From assembly GCF_002414845.1 (NCBI RefSeq), contig NZ_DIAX01000059.1:1-47218 (forward strand): 47,218 nt of DNA. The letters are read 5' to 3'. The notes beneath the pieces are model-generated. The model ran no database searches and was not told the origin of the DNA. It saw only the letters and a program-made list of their open reading frames with translations. The stretch comes from Gordonia sp. UBA5067 (GTDB lineage Bacteria > Actinomycetota > Actinomycetes > Mycobacteriales > Mycobacteriaceae). Position numbers and translations under genes: made by a program. Within the stretch, counting starts at the first letter, position 1; each line of letters starts with the position of its first letter. Positions 24,381-34,040 of this stretch are shown in pieces.

Positions 24381-24896
24381 TTAGTCATCGCCTCGGCAAA
24401 GCCGCAGCTCCGCTGGGCTCGGCTCACCGAACTCGACGGCGACGACGGCCGATTCCACGTCGGCCAGCGCCACCTCGCGCACGCCGAGCCGCCCCTTGCG
24501 GTTGACGACGACCGAAACCGTATCGCCGATGAGATTACCGATTCGGCCGTGTACCGTCTCCCCGATTCCGGCGGTGCCGCCAATCACCAACTCGACCTTG
24601 CGGCCGTGGTTGCGGCGCCAATGCCGCGGCAGCGTCAGCGGACTCTCCACCCCGCGCGACATCACCTCCAGCGCGTACTGCTGCGCCCACGGCTGCTGAT
24701 CCAATCGTGCGGTCAGCGTGCGTGTCAGTTCGGTGAGCGCCTCAAGACCGACTCCCTCATCACCGTCGACGACGATCGTGATCGACGCGTCATCGCTACC
24801 CGGGTGCCGCTGCACCGCCACGTCGTCGACGTCGAAGCCCGCGCCGACGACAATGGGCTCGACGAGCGCTGCGACCTCACTGCGATCCGGTGCCAC
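24381..24896 (-). CDS. rimP: ribosome maturation factor RimP
   Basis: The product has 171 residues. RimP binds the 30S subunit during assembly. The GTG start (MAPDRSEVAALVEPIVVGAG) is preceded by an excellent ribosome binding site, GAGGAGGG. Seen: GFDVDDVAVQRHPGSDDASITIVVDGDEGVGLEALTELTRTL and the PLTLPRHWRRNHGRKVELVI motif with the basic patch. It is the first gene of the long minus-strand operon. A small TTCG-loop hairpin sits just before the ribosome binding site, and a weak -35/-10 pair (TTGTCG, TAGATC) lies further upstream. Confidence 0.93.
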   Translation of the reverse strand: MAPDRSEVAALVEPIVVGAGFDVDDVAVQRHPGSDDASITIVVDGDEGVGLEALTELTRTLTARLDQQPWAQQYALEVMSRGVESPLTLPRHWRRNHGRKVELVIGGTAGIGETVHGRIGNLIGDTVSVVVNRKGRLGVREVALADVESAVVAVEFGEPSPAELRLCRGDD

Positions 24897-24909
24897 GTTC
24901 CCTCCTCAT

Positions 24910-24923
24910 GCTCGCGAACGAGC
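24910..24923 (-). promoter_or_regulatory. UUCG-loop hairpin upstream of rimP
   Basis: The minus-strand RNA reads GCUCG-UUCG-CGAGC, ending about 5 bases before the rimP ribosome binding site. Its 5-bp stem with a UUCG loop is a common stable tetraloop fold. It could affect initiation or be a structural mark of the 5' leader. Confidence 0.4.
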
Positions 24924-25003
24924 CTCTCGATCTACCCTGATCACACGCGCCGACAAGCCCCGGTGTGCACCACAGAAGTCTAAGCGATGGCATTATTGCC
25001 GTC

Positions 25004-25537
25004 GTGCCTTCCCTGACCCGCCGCGCCCTGCTTCGCGGTGTCGCCGTCTCCGCCATCGCCGTACCGCTCGGCACGGCCGCATTGACCTCCTGCAGCACTG
25101 AACCATCAGCCGAGGAAGTCCTGGCCGGACGCCTCGTACCATTGGCCATCGCGGCCACCGCATCGGCGGACGACGCGCGCCGACTCGGAGCCGCCGAACC
25201 CGGCCGGGTTGCCGCGCTCAACGAGATCGCCATCATCCGCGACGAGCACGCCCGACTGCTGCGCGACGAGATCACCCGGTTGCATCCGGCCTCGGTGGCG
25301 TTGATCACGACCCCGAGCGCATCGCCGGCGGTCGGTTCCGCGACACCCGGTTCCGCGACCCCGGGCACATCCACCCCGGCGCGGCCGCAACCCGCCGGAC
25401 TCGCCGAGTTCCGCGCCGGCCTCACCACCGACGCGGTCGCCGCCAGACAGGTCGCCACCACCGCCAGCGGATTCCAGGCCGGTCTGACCGCCTCGATCTG
25501 CGCGTCCATCGCCAGCCTGCCGGGGGTGCTCGCATGA
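25004..25537 (+). CDS. Tat-exported lipoprotein paired with DUF4439 protein (Rv2843 type)
   Basis: The product has 177 residues. The GTG at 25004 (MPSLTRRALLRGVAVSAIAV) starts a twin-arginine signal peptide: TRRALL then a hydrophobic stretch ending in lipobox LTSC, with the lipidated Cys at about residue 30. The mature part is helical and Ala-rich (LAIAATASADDARRLG, RDEHARLLRDEITRLHP), with a Ser/Thr/Pro/Gly loop containing a short SATPG repeat (residues near 105-120). Its helices resemble a ferritin-like half. Its stop overlaps the DUF4439 gene as ATGA. The Tat route implies it folds, maybe with a metal, before export. It is divergent from rimP. Confidence 0.75.
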   Translation: MPSLTRRALLRGVAVSAIAVPLGTAALTSCSTEPSAEEVLAGRLVPLAIAATASADDARRLGAAEPGRVAALNEIAIIRDEHARLLRDEITRLHPASVALITTPSASPAVGSATPGSATPGTSTPARPQPAGLAEFRAGLTTDAVAARQVATTASGFQAGLTASICASIASLPGVLA

Positions 25538-25971
25538 CCGTCGTCGATGCGCTCAGCGCCGCCGTCCGCGCCGAGGACGCCGCGATCTTCACCTACGGGG
25601 TGATGACCGCCTTCACCCGCAACGATGTGCGCAGCCACGTCGCGGTCGACATCGCCGCGCACCGGGTGCGCCGCCGCGCGTTGGCCGATGCGCTCGTCAA
25701 GGCCGGCGGCCAGGTCCCGGCCCCCGCCCCCGGCTACCAGCTAACAGTGCCCATCACCGATGTGCGTTCGGCCGGGCGCGCCGCCGTCGCCGCCGAGAAC
25801 GACACCGCGATCACCCACCGCGTGCTGGTCGAACAGGCCGACACCGATGCCCTCCGGCAGCTCGGCGTCGACGGGCTGACCGAATCAGCGGTCCGTGCGG
25901 TGTACTGGCGCGGTGTCGCCGCCATCACCCCGACGGCCATCGCCATGCCGGGCGATCCTCGCGCAAAGTAG
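25534..25971 (+). CDS. ferritin-like DUF4439 protein (Rv2844 type)
   Basis: The product has 145 residues. Helical throughout, with AVRAEDAAIFTYGVMTAF and ENDTAITHRVLVEQADTDALRQLG; acidic residues in helices 1 and 4 (RAED, AENDT) could form a di-metal site as in ferritin-like folds, but the exact ligands are not certain. The ATGA overlap with the lipoprotein gene implies translational coupling and perhaps a heteromeric complex. Function is unknown; the pair is a conserved actinobacterial neighbour of rimP/proS. It converges with proS (13 bases between the stops). Confidence 0.8.
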   Translation: MTVVDALSAAVRAEDAAIFTYGVMTAFTRNDVRSHVAVDIAAHRVRRRALADALVKAGGQVPAPAPGYQLTVPITDVRSAGRAAVAAENDTAITHRVLVEQADTDALRQLGVDGLTESAVRAVYWRGVAAITPTAIAMPGDPRAK

Positions 25972-25984
25972 TCGGCGCCCGCCG

Positions 25985-27727
25985 TCAGCCGCGGACGGCA
26001 CCGGCAATCACCGCGGGCGCATCGGCGACGGAAACCTCGGTCACCGCGCCCGTCAACCGGTCGCGGACTTCGATCGTGCCGTCGGCGAACCCCCGGCCGA
26101 CGACGACCACCGTCGGCACCCCGAGCAATTCGGCGTCCTTGAACTTCACCCCCGGCGAAGCCTTGCGGTCGTCGAAGAGGACGTCGATCCCCGCCGCGTC
26201 GAGTTGCTCGACGAGCGCCCGAGCACCGGTAACGGCTCCCTCATCCTTGTTGGCGATCACCACATGCACGTCGAACGGCGCAACCTCGCGCGGCCAGCGC
26301 AGACCCTTCTCGTCGTGCATCTGCTCGGCGATAACCGCCACCAGGCGGGACACGCCGACCCCGTAGGAGCCCATGGTGACCCGGACCGGTTTGCCGTCCT
26401 CGCCGAGCACGTCGACGTCGAATGCATCGGTGTACTTGCGGCCGAGCTGGAAGATGTGGCCGACTTCGATCCCTTTCGCCGAGACCAGCGTGCCGGTGCC
26501 ATCGGGGGCGAGATCGCCATCGCGAACCTCCGCCGCCTCGATCGTCCCGTCCGGGGTGAAGTCGCGGCCGACGACCAAGTCGACCACATGCTTGCCGGCC
26601 TCGTCGGCGCCGGTGATCCACGCGGTGCCGGCGACGACGCGCGGGTCCACCAGGTAGGTGCCGCCCGCCGCTTTGACCCCGCCGGGGCCGATATAGCCGC
26701 GGACCAGCGCCGGGTTGGCGGCAAAGTCCGCGTCGGTGAGCAACTCGACCTCGGCCGGCTCCACCGCCGCCTCGAGGCGCTTGAAGTCGACTTCGCGGTC
26801 GCCGGGCACGCCGATGCCGGTGACCTCCCAGTCCTGCCCGGGCCGGCGAACCTTCACCAGCACGTTCTTGAGGGTGTCGGCCGCGGCGATCGTCCGGCCG
26901 AGGGTGCCGTTGGCCCATTCGACCAGGGTGGCGATCGTGGGCGTATCACCCGTCTCGTGGACCACCGCCGCCGGCAGTCCGGCAGCGCTGCGCGGCGTGC
27001 CCGCCGGCGTCACGACCGCCTCGACGTTGGCCGCATACGTCCCGTCGGTGCTGCGCACAAAGGTATCCTCGCCAACCTCGCTGATGGCCAGGAACTCTTC
27101 GGACGCGCTGCCGCCCATCGCCCCGGAGGTTGCCGCGACGATCACGTACTCGACACCGAGTCGATCCATGATCGCCTGATATGCGCCGCGGTGGGCCTGA
27201 TAGGAAGCGGCGAGCCCCGCGTCGGAGATGTCGAAGGAGTACGAGTCCTTCATCACGAACTCGCGCCCCCGTAGGATGCCGGCCCTCGGCCGCTCCTCGT
27301 CGCGGTACTTGGTCTGGATCTGGTACAGCGTCACCGGCAGATCCTTGTACGACGAATACTCGCCCTTGACCAGGAGCGTGAACAGTTCCTCGTGCGTGGG
27401 CCCCAGCAGCATGTCGGCGCCCTTGCGGTCCTGCAGGCGGAACAGCGCCGGGCCGTACTCGGTCCAGCGGCCGGTGGCCTCATAGGGGTCGCGCGGCAAC
27501 AGTGCCGGCAGCAGGATCTCCTGCGCACCGATGCCATTCATCTCCTCGCGCACCACGTTCTCCACCGCGCGCAGCACCCGCAGGCCCAACGGCAGCCACG
27601 AGTAGACCCCGGGCGCGGCGCGGCGGACATAGCCCGCCCGGACGAGGAGCTTGTGCGACGGCACCTCCGCGTCGGCGGGGTCGTCTCGGAGGGTGCGAAG
27701 GAACAGCGTCGACATGCGGGTGATCAC
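25985..27727 (-). CDS. proS: prolyl-tRNA synthetase, bacterial type
   Basis: The product has 580 residues. It charges tRNA-Pro. Class II motifs are visible: motif 1 region [28 protein letters not shown], motif 2 [30 protein letters not shown], motif 3 [18 protein letters not shown] YbaK-type editing domain is inserted between motifs 2 and 3 (about 220-400), which is the usual bacterial form. The C-terminal anticodon-binding domain follows. The GTG start at 27727 ([20 protein letters not shown]) is 8 bases after a TAAGCT box, so the gene is probably leaderless and divergent from yaaA. Confidence 0.96.
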   Translation of the reverse strand: MITRMSTLFLRTLRDDPADAEVPSHKLLVRAGYVRRAAPGVYSWLPLGLRVLRAVENVVREEMNGIGAQEILLPALLPRDPYEATGRWTEYGPALFRLQDRKGADMLLGPTHEELFTLLVKGEYSSYKDLPVTLYQIQTKYRDEERPRAGILRGREFVMKDSYSFDISDAGLAASYQAHRGAYQAIMDRLGVEYVIVAATSGAMGGSASEEFLAISEVGEDTFVRSTDGTYAANVEAVVTPAGTPRSAAGLPAAVVHETGDTPTIATLVEWANGTLGRTIAAADTLKNVLVKVRRPGQDWEVTGIGVPGDREVDFKRLEAAVEPAEVELLTDADFAANPALVRGYIGPGGVKAAGGTYLVDPRVVAGTAWITGADEAGKHVVDLVVGRDFTPDGTIEAAEVRDGDLAPDGTGTLVSAKGIEVGHIFQLGRKYTDAFDVDVLGEDGKPVRVTMGSYGVGVSRLVAVIAEQMHDEKGLRWPREVAPFDVHVVIANKDEGAVTGARALVEQLDAAGIDVLFDDRKASPGVKFKDAELLGVPTVVVVGRGFADGTIEVRDRLTGAVTEVSVADAPAVIAGAVRG

Positions 27728-27735
27728 GAGCCATC

Positions 27736-27741
27736 AGCTTA
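27736..27741 (-). promoter_or_regulatory. putative -10 box of proS
   Basis: On the minus strand this is TAAGCT, 8 bases before the GTG at 27727. It shares a 44-base intergenic space with the yaaA promoter. Confidence 0.4.
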
Positions 27742-27759
27742 GTGAGCACCGACATTGGC

Positions 27760-27765
27760 TAGGGT
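27760..27765 (+). promoter_or_regulatory. putative -10 box of yaaA
   Basis: TAGGGT, 6 bases before the GTG at 27772. This leaderless divergent promoter faces proS. Confidence 0.4.
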
Positions 27766-27771
27766 GCTGGG

Positions 27772-28512
27772 GTGCGCGTGATCCTGCCCCCCTCGGAAAG
27801 CAAATCGGGTGGCGGCGACGGTGCTCCGCTGCACCTGGCATCCCTCTCCTTCCCCGCGGCCACCGAAACGCGCCGCCATCTCGTCGATGCACTCGTCACA
27901 CTGTCGGCCGACCTCGATGCCAGCCGAGCCGCACTGGGGCTGGGCGCGACCGCCATCGCCGAGGTCGACCGCAACGCCGAGTTGTGGACGGCGCCGACGC
28001 GCCCGGCCCTGGAGCGCTACACCGGAGTGCTCTACGACGCACTAGACTTTTCGGGCATGACAAAGCCAACGCGAACCAAGGCCCTGGACCGGCTGATGGT
28101 CGGGTCGGCACTGTTCGGCGTTCTCGGTGCCGGCGACCCGATCCCCGCCTATCGGCTGTCCGCCGGCTCCAAACTGCCCGGCGAACCATCCCTGACCACG
28201 ACGTGGAAACCCGTGCTGGCCGACGTCTTCAGCGGGATCGACGGTTTCATCGTCGACCTGCGGTCGGGCGCGTACCAGAACCTCGGCAAGGTCGACGGGG
28301 CGGTGACCGTCACTGTGATGACCGAAAAGCCCGATGGGTCGCGCTCGGTGGTCAGCCACTTCAACAAGCACTACAAGGGGTTGGTGGCCCGCGATCTGGT
28401 GCGCACGCGTCGCCGGGTAGACGACATCAACACGGTGGCCGCAGTGCTCGCCGACGCCGGTCAGCGGGTCGAGTTGGCGAACCCGACCACCGTCGTCGTC
28501 CTCACCGTCTGA
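27772..28512 (+). CDS. yaaA: YaaA family peroxide-stress protein
   Basis: The product has 246 residues. YaaA (DUF328) binds DNA and limits intracellular iron damage under hydrogen peroxide in E. coli. Seen: the N-terminal ILPPSESKSGG motif, YTGVLYDALDF and the late SHFNKHYKGLVARDLV region. The length matches the family. The GTG start is supported by its leaderless -10. Stand-alone gene, followed by 119 bases before the next start. The role in this organism is by homology only. Confidence 0.88.
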   Translation: MRVILPPSESKSGGGDGAPLHLASLSFPAATETRRHLVDALVTLSADLDASRAALGLGATAIAEVDRNAELWTAPTRPALERYTGVLYDALDFSGMTKPTRTKALDRLMVGSALFGVLGAGDPIPAYRLSAGSKLPGEPSLTTTWKPVLADVFSGIDGFIVDLRSGAYQNLGKVDGAVTVTVMTEKPDGSRSVVSHFNKHYKGLVARDLVRTRRRVDDINTVAAVLADAGQRVELANPTTVVVLTV

Positions 28513-28569
28513 CAGGTTCACACAGGTGTGCGCGCACTTGCCGATGCGAGCCGCGGCGCGCGCGGACGT

Positions 28570-28575
28570 TAGACT
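28570..28575 (+). promoter_or_regulatory. putative -10 box for the membrane protein gene
   Basis: TAGACT about 56 bases before the ATG at 28632. Transcription near 28582 would give a leader of about 50 bases with a small hairpin (CCGGG at 28582-28586, CCCGG at 28594-28598) and a good ribosome binding site, GGAGAG at 28617-28622. Confidence 0.4.
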
Positions 28576-28631
28576 TCAACGCCGGGTGCATCGCCCGGTG
28601 CGACTGACGAAGGATCGGAGAGCGACCAGCA

Positions 28632-29285
28632 ATGCTCAACGCCCTCGCCTACGCTTTCGTCGATGCGGTGAATGTCCTGCTCATCGGCGTCCTGGTGGCC
28701 TTGGCCCTGATTTCGACGAAGGGGCGTTACGCACCGGTCTCCGCGCTGCTGCTATTCGGCGACTGGCTCGGCGTCCTCGTACTCGCACTGATCGTCTTGT
28801 TGGCCTTCGACGGCCTCGGCGAATTCGTCAAGCACGTCGTCGAGTCGGCGTTCTTCGGCGGCCTGCTGATCCTTACCGGTGTCGTCACCGCGATTCTCAC
28901 CATCCGCGGGGGCGACTCGTCGAAACTGATCAACCGGATCCTGGAACCGCTGCGCTCCCCCTCACCGATCACGGTCCTCGCCGGCCTGATTCTGGGCGTG
29001 ATCCAGTCGGCGACATCCGTACCGTTCTTCGCTGGGCTTGCGGTCCTCTCGGCCAGCGACATTCCGGCAACGCAGCGCTACCTGGGACTATTCCTCTACG
29101 CCACCGTCGCACTGAGCCTGCCCATCGTTGCGGCTCTGCTCCTCGGGCTGGTACGCAAGACACCTGATTCCATCTTCAGTCGCACCTTCTCGCTCGCCCG
29201 CGAACACAAGAACGCCGTGGTGAAAGCCGCCGGCTACCTGGTCGCCGTGCTACTCGTCGCCATCGGCGTTCTCCGCCTGATGTGA
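28632..29285 (+). CDS. multipass membrane protein, GAP/LysE-like topology
   Basis: The product has 217 residues with about six membrane spans (near 5-25, 35-60, 72-92, 113-135, 150-172 and 196-216). A conserved-looking ALAYAFVDAVNVLLIGVLVALAL start and the acidic FDGLGEFVKHVVES loop are seen. This size and spacing resemble the LysE/GAP-type small exporters of actinobacteria, but no diagnostic motif is certain. The gene has its own promoter and ribosome binding site and is followed after 7 bases by the convergent end of cysG. The substrate is unknown. Confidence 0.7.
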   Translation: MLNALAYAFVDAVNVLLIGVLVALALISTKGRYAPVSALLLFGDWLGVLVLALIVLLAFDGLGEFVKHVVESAFFGGLLILTGVVTAILTIRGGDSSKLINRILEPLRSPSPITVLAGLILGVIQSATSVPFFAGLAVLSASDIPATQRYLGLFLYATVALSLPIVAALLLGLVRKTPDSIFSRTFSLAREHKNAVVKAAGYLVAVLLVAIGVLRLM

Positions 29286-29292
29286 GCGGCGT

Positions 29293-30528
29293 TCACCCCG
29301 TCGCCACCACACCTTCGGTGAAGCCCGCCACCGGGCCGATGACGACGATGGCCGGCGGCTTCAGTCCGCCGGTGGCAGCCACCGCCACGGCCGTCGCAAG
29401 GTCGGCACGCAGGGTCCGCTGAGTCGGCAACGACGCATTCTCAATCATGGCAACCGGGGTCCGGGGGTCGCGGCCGCCGTCGAGCAACGCGGCGGCGAAC
29501 GCATCGAGACGTTCCACCCCCATCATCAATACGATGGTTCCGCGCAGCTGCGCGAGCGCCGACCAGTCGGTCAGGGAGTCCGGATGATCGGGCCGGACGT
29601 GGCCGGACACGATGACGACTTCGTGCGTGACGCCGCGATGGGTGACCGGAATTCCGGCGAGCGCGGGCGCCGAGATCGCGCTGGTCACCCCTGGGACAAC
29701 GGTGACGGGCACTCCCGCGGCGACGCAGGCCTGCAGTTCCTCGAAACCACGCCCGTAGACGTAGGGGTCGCCGCCTTTGAGTCGGACCACGAACTTGCCT
29801 GCCTTCGCCCGGTCCACCAGGACGGAGTTGATCGCCTCCTGGCGCATCGCCCGGCCGTACGGGACCTTGGCGGCGTCGATCACCTCCACGTCCGGCCCAA
29901 GGCTCGCCAACAGCTCGGCCGGGGCCAGGCGGTCGGCCACGACGACATCGGCGCGGGCCAGCAGGGTCCGCCCCCGCACGGTAATCAGATCGGCATCGCC
30001 GGGCCCGCCGCCGACCAGCGCGACGCCGGCCGCGTGGGGCTGAACCGGCAACGGCACTGCGCCGATGGTGTCGTCCACGACCGCCATGAGCCGGTCGCGC
30101 ACCCGGGCCGAGCGCCGATGGTCGCCCGCGGCGAGGACTCCGACGGCCAACTCCCCCACCCGGCCACTGGCCGGGGTCACCGCAGAACCGAGGCGCGCAT
30201 CGTCGGCGCGGACGCAGAAGATACGGAGCCGCGTCGCCTCGTCGACGACGGCCGCATTGACCGCCGGGTCGTCGGTGCACGCGATGACGTACCAAGCACC
30301 GTCGAGATCGCCCTCGGCATAGGCGCGGCGCACGACCTCGACCTGGGGGTTGGACTCAACGGCCGGGGTCGGGTCGAGCGCGACGACCACGACCCGGGCA
30401 CCGGCGGCGAGCAGGTTGGGCAGTCGGCGCTGTGCGACCGACCCGCCGCCGACGACGACGACCGTGCGCCCAGATAGGTTCAAACCGGCCAGATAGTGTG
30501 CCGTGCCCGGCCGGTCCGTCGCTGCCAT
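29293..30528 (-). CDS. cysG: sirohaem synthase CysG (dehydrogenase plus methyltransferase)
   Basis: The product has 411 residues. The N-terminal part (to about 160) is precorrin-2 dehydrogenase/ferrochelatase with the NAD motif RTVVVVGGGSVAQRRLPNLL. The C-terminal part is uroporphyrinogen-III C-methyltransferase: ALVGGGPGDADLITVRG, PYGRAMRQEAIN, FVVRLKGGDPYVYGRGFEE and AGIPVTHRG. It makes sirohaem for sulfite/nitrite reductase and precorrin-2 for cobalamin, which links it to the cob genes upstream. The ATG at 30528 follows a TACCCT box at 8 bases. The dimerisation segment after the NAD domain is divergent (RIFCVRADDARLGSAV), as in mycobacterial homologues. Confidence 0.93.
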   Translation of the reverse strand: MAATDRPGTAHYLAGLNLSGRTVVVVGGGSVAQRRLPNLLAAGARVVVVALDPTPAVESNPQVEVVRRAYAEGDLDGAWYVIACTDDPAVNAAVVDEATRLRIFCVRADDARLGSAVTPASGRVGELAVGVLAAGDHRRSARVRDRLMAVVDDTIGAVPLPVQPHAAGVALVGGGPGDADLITVRGRTLLARADVVVADRLAPAELLASLGPDVEVIDAAKVPYGRAMRQEAINSVLVDRAKAGKFVVRLKGGDPYVYGRGFEELQACVAAGVPVTVVPGVTSAISAPALAGIPVTHRGVTHEVVIVSGHVRPDHPDSLTDWSALAQLRGTIVLMMGVERLDAFAAALLDGGRDPRTPVAMIENASLPTQRTLRADLATAVAVAATGGLKPPAIVVIGPVAGFTEGVVATG

Positions 30529-30536
30529 AGCCGCCA

Positions 30537-30542
30537 AGGGTA
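30537..30542 (-). promoter_or_regulatory. putative -10 box of cysG
   Basis: On the minus strand this is TACCCT, 8 bases before the ATG at 30528 and just after the desaturase stop at 30551. cysG could therefore be expressed without the desaturase. Confidence 0.4.
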
Positions 30543-30550
30543 CCGACGGG

Positions 30551-31579
30551 TTAGACGGCCGCCCGGTCCCGGTCTGCTTTTGCCTGCATGCGCTGCAGGG
30601 CCCGGGCGCGGGACTCCTCGAACTTGTCGACCTTGACGTCAAGGTCGGCCAGGAACGTCTGCAACTCGTCGCGGTAGTACTGGCCGACCGGACCGAAGTC
30701 GTCGCGGTCGAAGATCCGCCACTTGCGCAGCACCGGCCGGAGCACCTCGGTGCGGTGCTGTGGCAGATCGTAGATGCCATCCTTGGCGATCAGCACGGCG
30801 TTGCGACGGAAGTTCGGCATCGTCGCACCCGGCATCGCGAAGTTCGACACGATCGAATAGATCGCGGCCATCGCCAAGTCGGGCACCACGTCGAGCGCCG
30901 CGGAGACGATGTTGCGGTAGAACATCATGTGCAGGTTCTCGTCGGCGGCGACGCGCTGAAGCATGCGGTCGGCGATCGGATCGCCGCAGGCCTTGCCGGT
31001 ATTGCGGTGGCTGACTCGCGTGGCGAGTTCCTGGAAGCTGACGTAAGTCACCGAGAGCAGCATCTCGAAGGCGGTGTTGCCCTGGAACGACGGCTCGAGG
31101 TTGTGCGCGGCGCGCGCGTGGTCGAGCGGGTCATAGCCGTGCGTCATGTGGATCATCCGCGTGTTCTCCAACTCCACCGGGTCGACGCCGCGCGTGACCA
31201 CCAGGTAGTCGCGCATCACCATGGAGTGGCGCGCCTCCTCCGCGGTCCAGCGACCCACCCAGAAGCCCCACGCGTCATCGAGGGAGAAGTTCTGGGCAAT
31301 GACACGGTGGTAGGACGGCAGGTTGTCCTCGGTGAGCAGGTTGGTGATCATCGCCGCCTTGGCGGTCTCGGACAGCTGCGACTGCTCCGGATCCCAGTCG
31401 ACGCCACCGAGGAAGGCGAAGTTCCGCCCGTCGTCCCACGGCACGTAGTCGTGCGGGTGCCAGTCGACTGCCGCCTTCATGTGCCGGTCGACTTCGGCCG
31501 CGGCCACCGACTCCAACTCCGAGAGGAGGTCGGCTCCACTCATCTTCTCGGTCAGGGAAATCACATCTGTAGCAGTCAT
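30551..31579 (-). CDS. desA1: DesA1-type acyl-ACP desaturase (di-iron)
   Basis: The product has 342 residues. It introduces a double bond into acyl-ACP using O2 and two electrons, feeding unsaturated fatty acids and, in mycobacteria, mycolate synthesis. The two di-iron signatures are seen: E84 (TEDN), E115-A-R-H118 in TAEEARH, and E184, E214-N-L-H217 in ADENLHMMFY. SHRNTGKA and KWRIFDRDDF match mycobacterial DesA1 closely. Start ATG 31579 (MTATDVISL) is favoured: upstream sequence to 31726 is the divergent promoter region. A DevR-like site lies 37 bases before this start, pointing to oxygen-linked control. Confidence 0.9.
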   Translation of the reverse strand: MTATDVISLTEKMSGADLLSELESVAAAEVDRHMKAAVDWHPHDYVPWDDGRNFAFLGGVDWDPEQSQLSETAKAAMITNLLTEDNLPSYHRVIAQNFSLDDAWGFWVGRWTAEEARHSMVMRDYLVVTRGVDPVELENTRMIHMTHGYDPLDHARAAHNLEPSFQGNTAFEMLLSVTYVSFQELATRVSHRNTGKACGDPIADRMLQRVAADENLHMMFYRNIVSAALDVVPDLAMAAIYSIVSNFAMPGATMPNFRRNAVLIAKDGIYDLPQHRTEVLRPVLRKWRIFDRDDFGPVGQYYRDELQTFLADLDVKVDKFEESRARALQRMQAKADRDRAAV

Positions 31580-31615
31580 ACCAACGACCCTGCCTGGAGT
31601 GCCGGGCCACCGCAT

Positions 31616-31629
31616 GAGCCAAAAGTCCT
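31616..31629. promoter_or_regulatory. DevR/DosR-box-like site
   Basis: On the minus strand this reads AGGACTTTTGGCTC; it agrees with the DosR consensus GGGACTTNNGNCCC at 9 of 11 informative positions. Its centre is about 62.5 bases before the presumed devR transcription start and about 43 bases before the desA1 start codon, so it could control both genes. Confidence 0.5.
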
Positions 31630-31638
31630 CGCGGCCCG

Positions 31639-31652
31639 ACGACATGCGTCCC
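31639..31652. promoter_or_regulatory. second, weaker DevR-box-like site
   Basis: The 14-mer ending GCGTCCC matches the reverse consensus GGGNCNNAAGTCCC at 7 of 11 informative positions, with the GTCCC half intact. The centre is about 39.5 bases before the presumed devR start, the usual position of the proximal DevR box, and 23 bases from the first site. Confidence 0.3.
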
Positions 31653-31671
31653 GATCCGGCGAGGACCCAGG

Positions 31672-31677
31672 TACCGT
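31672..31677 (+). promoter_or_regulatory. putative -10 box of devR
   Basis: TACCGT, 7 bases before the ATG at 31685. Confidence 0.4.
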
Positions 31678-31684
31678 TTGAGCC

Positions 31685-32338
31685 ATGTCCACCACCCCCG
31701 TGCGCGTCTTCATCGTCGACGATCACGAACTAGTCCGGCGTGGTCTGCGCGATCTGCTGGGAACCGCCGACGACATCACCGTTATCGGCGAGGCGGCCAG
31801 CGTGTCCGAGGCGCTCGTCGGCATCACCAACGACCCGCCCGATGTCGCGGTCCTCGACGTGCGGCTGCCCGACGGCAGCGGCGTCGAACTGTGCCGCGAG
31901 ATCCGCTCCCAATGTCCCGATACCAACTGCCTGATGTTGACGAGTTACGCCGACGACGACGCACTGCTCGCCGCCGTGATGGCCGGAGCCTCGGGATTCG
32001 TGCTCAAGCAGATCCTCGGCCAGAACCTCGTCTCCGCGGTCCGCACCGTGGCCGGCGGCGGCAATCTGCTCGACCAGCGCAGCACGGCCGCGCTCATGGA
32101 TCGCCTGCGCGGCCGCAGCACCACCGCCGACGATCCGTTCTCGAAGCTGACCGACCGCGAGCGCGAGATCGTCGACCTGATCGGCGAGGGCCTGACCAAC
32201 CGGATCATTGCCAAGCGGATGCACCTTGCGGAGAAGACGATCAAGAACAATGTGACCCGCATCCTGGCCAAGCTCGACCTCTCCAGCCGCACCCAGGTGG
32301 CGGTGCTGGCGACCAAGACGTCCCAGCGCGACTCCTGA
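31685..32338 (+). CDS. devR: DevR/DosR-like response regulator
   Basis: The product has 217 residues. It is the DNA-binding partner of a DevS/DosT-type sensor and would activate the hypoxia/dormancy regulon. The receiver domain (1-125) has Asp12-Asp13, phospho-acceptor Asp58 in VLDVRLPDG, and conserved Lys in SGFVLKQIL. The LuxR-type DNA-binding domain (150-217) contains LTDREREIVDLIGEGLTNRI and the recognition helix AEKTIKNNVTRILAKL, with the K-x-x-K-N residues of DosR that contact DNA preserved. It faces the end of devS, a convergent arrangement unlike the co-transcribed devR-devS of M. tuberculosis. Confidence 0.93.
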   Translation: MSTTPVRVFIVDDHELVRRGLRDLLGTADDITVIGEAASVSEALVGITNDPPDVAVLDVRLPDGSGVELCREIRSQCPDTNCLMLTSYADDDALLAAVMAGASGFVLKQILGQNLVSAVRTVAGGGNLLDQRSTAALMDRLRGRSTTADDPFSKLTDREREIVDLIGEGLTNRIIAKRMHLAEKTIKNNVTRILAKLDLSSRTQVAVLATKTSQRDS

Positions 32339-32354
32339 CGGCGGCGCCCCGCCG
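32339..32354. terminator. GC-hairpin between convergent devR and devS
   Basis: CGGCGG, loop CGCC, CCGCCG forms a 6-bp stem filling most of the 19 bases between the two stops. No T-run follows on either side. It may act as a bidirectional pause or terminator. Confidence 0.4.
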
Positions 32355-32357
32355 CGC

Positions 32358-34040
<1,683 letters not shown>

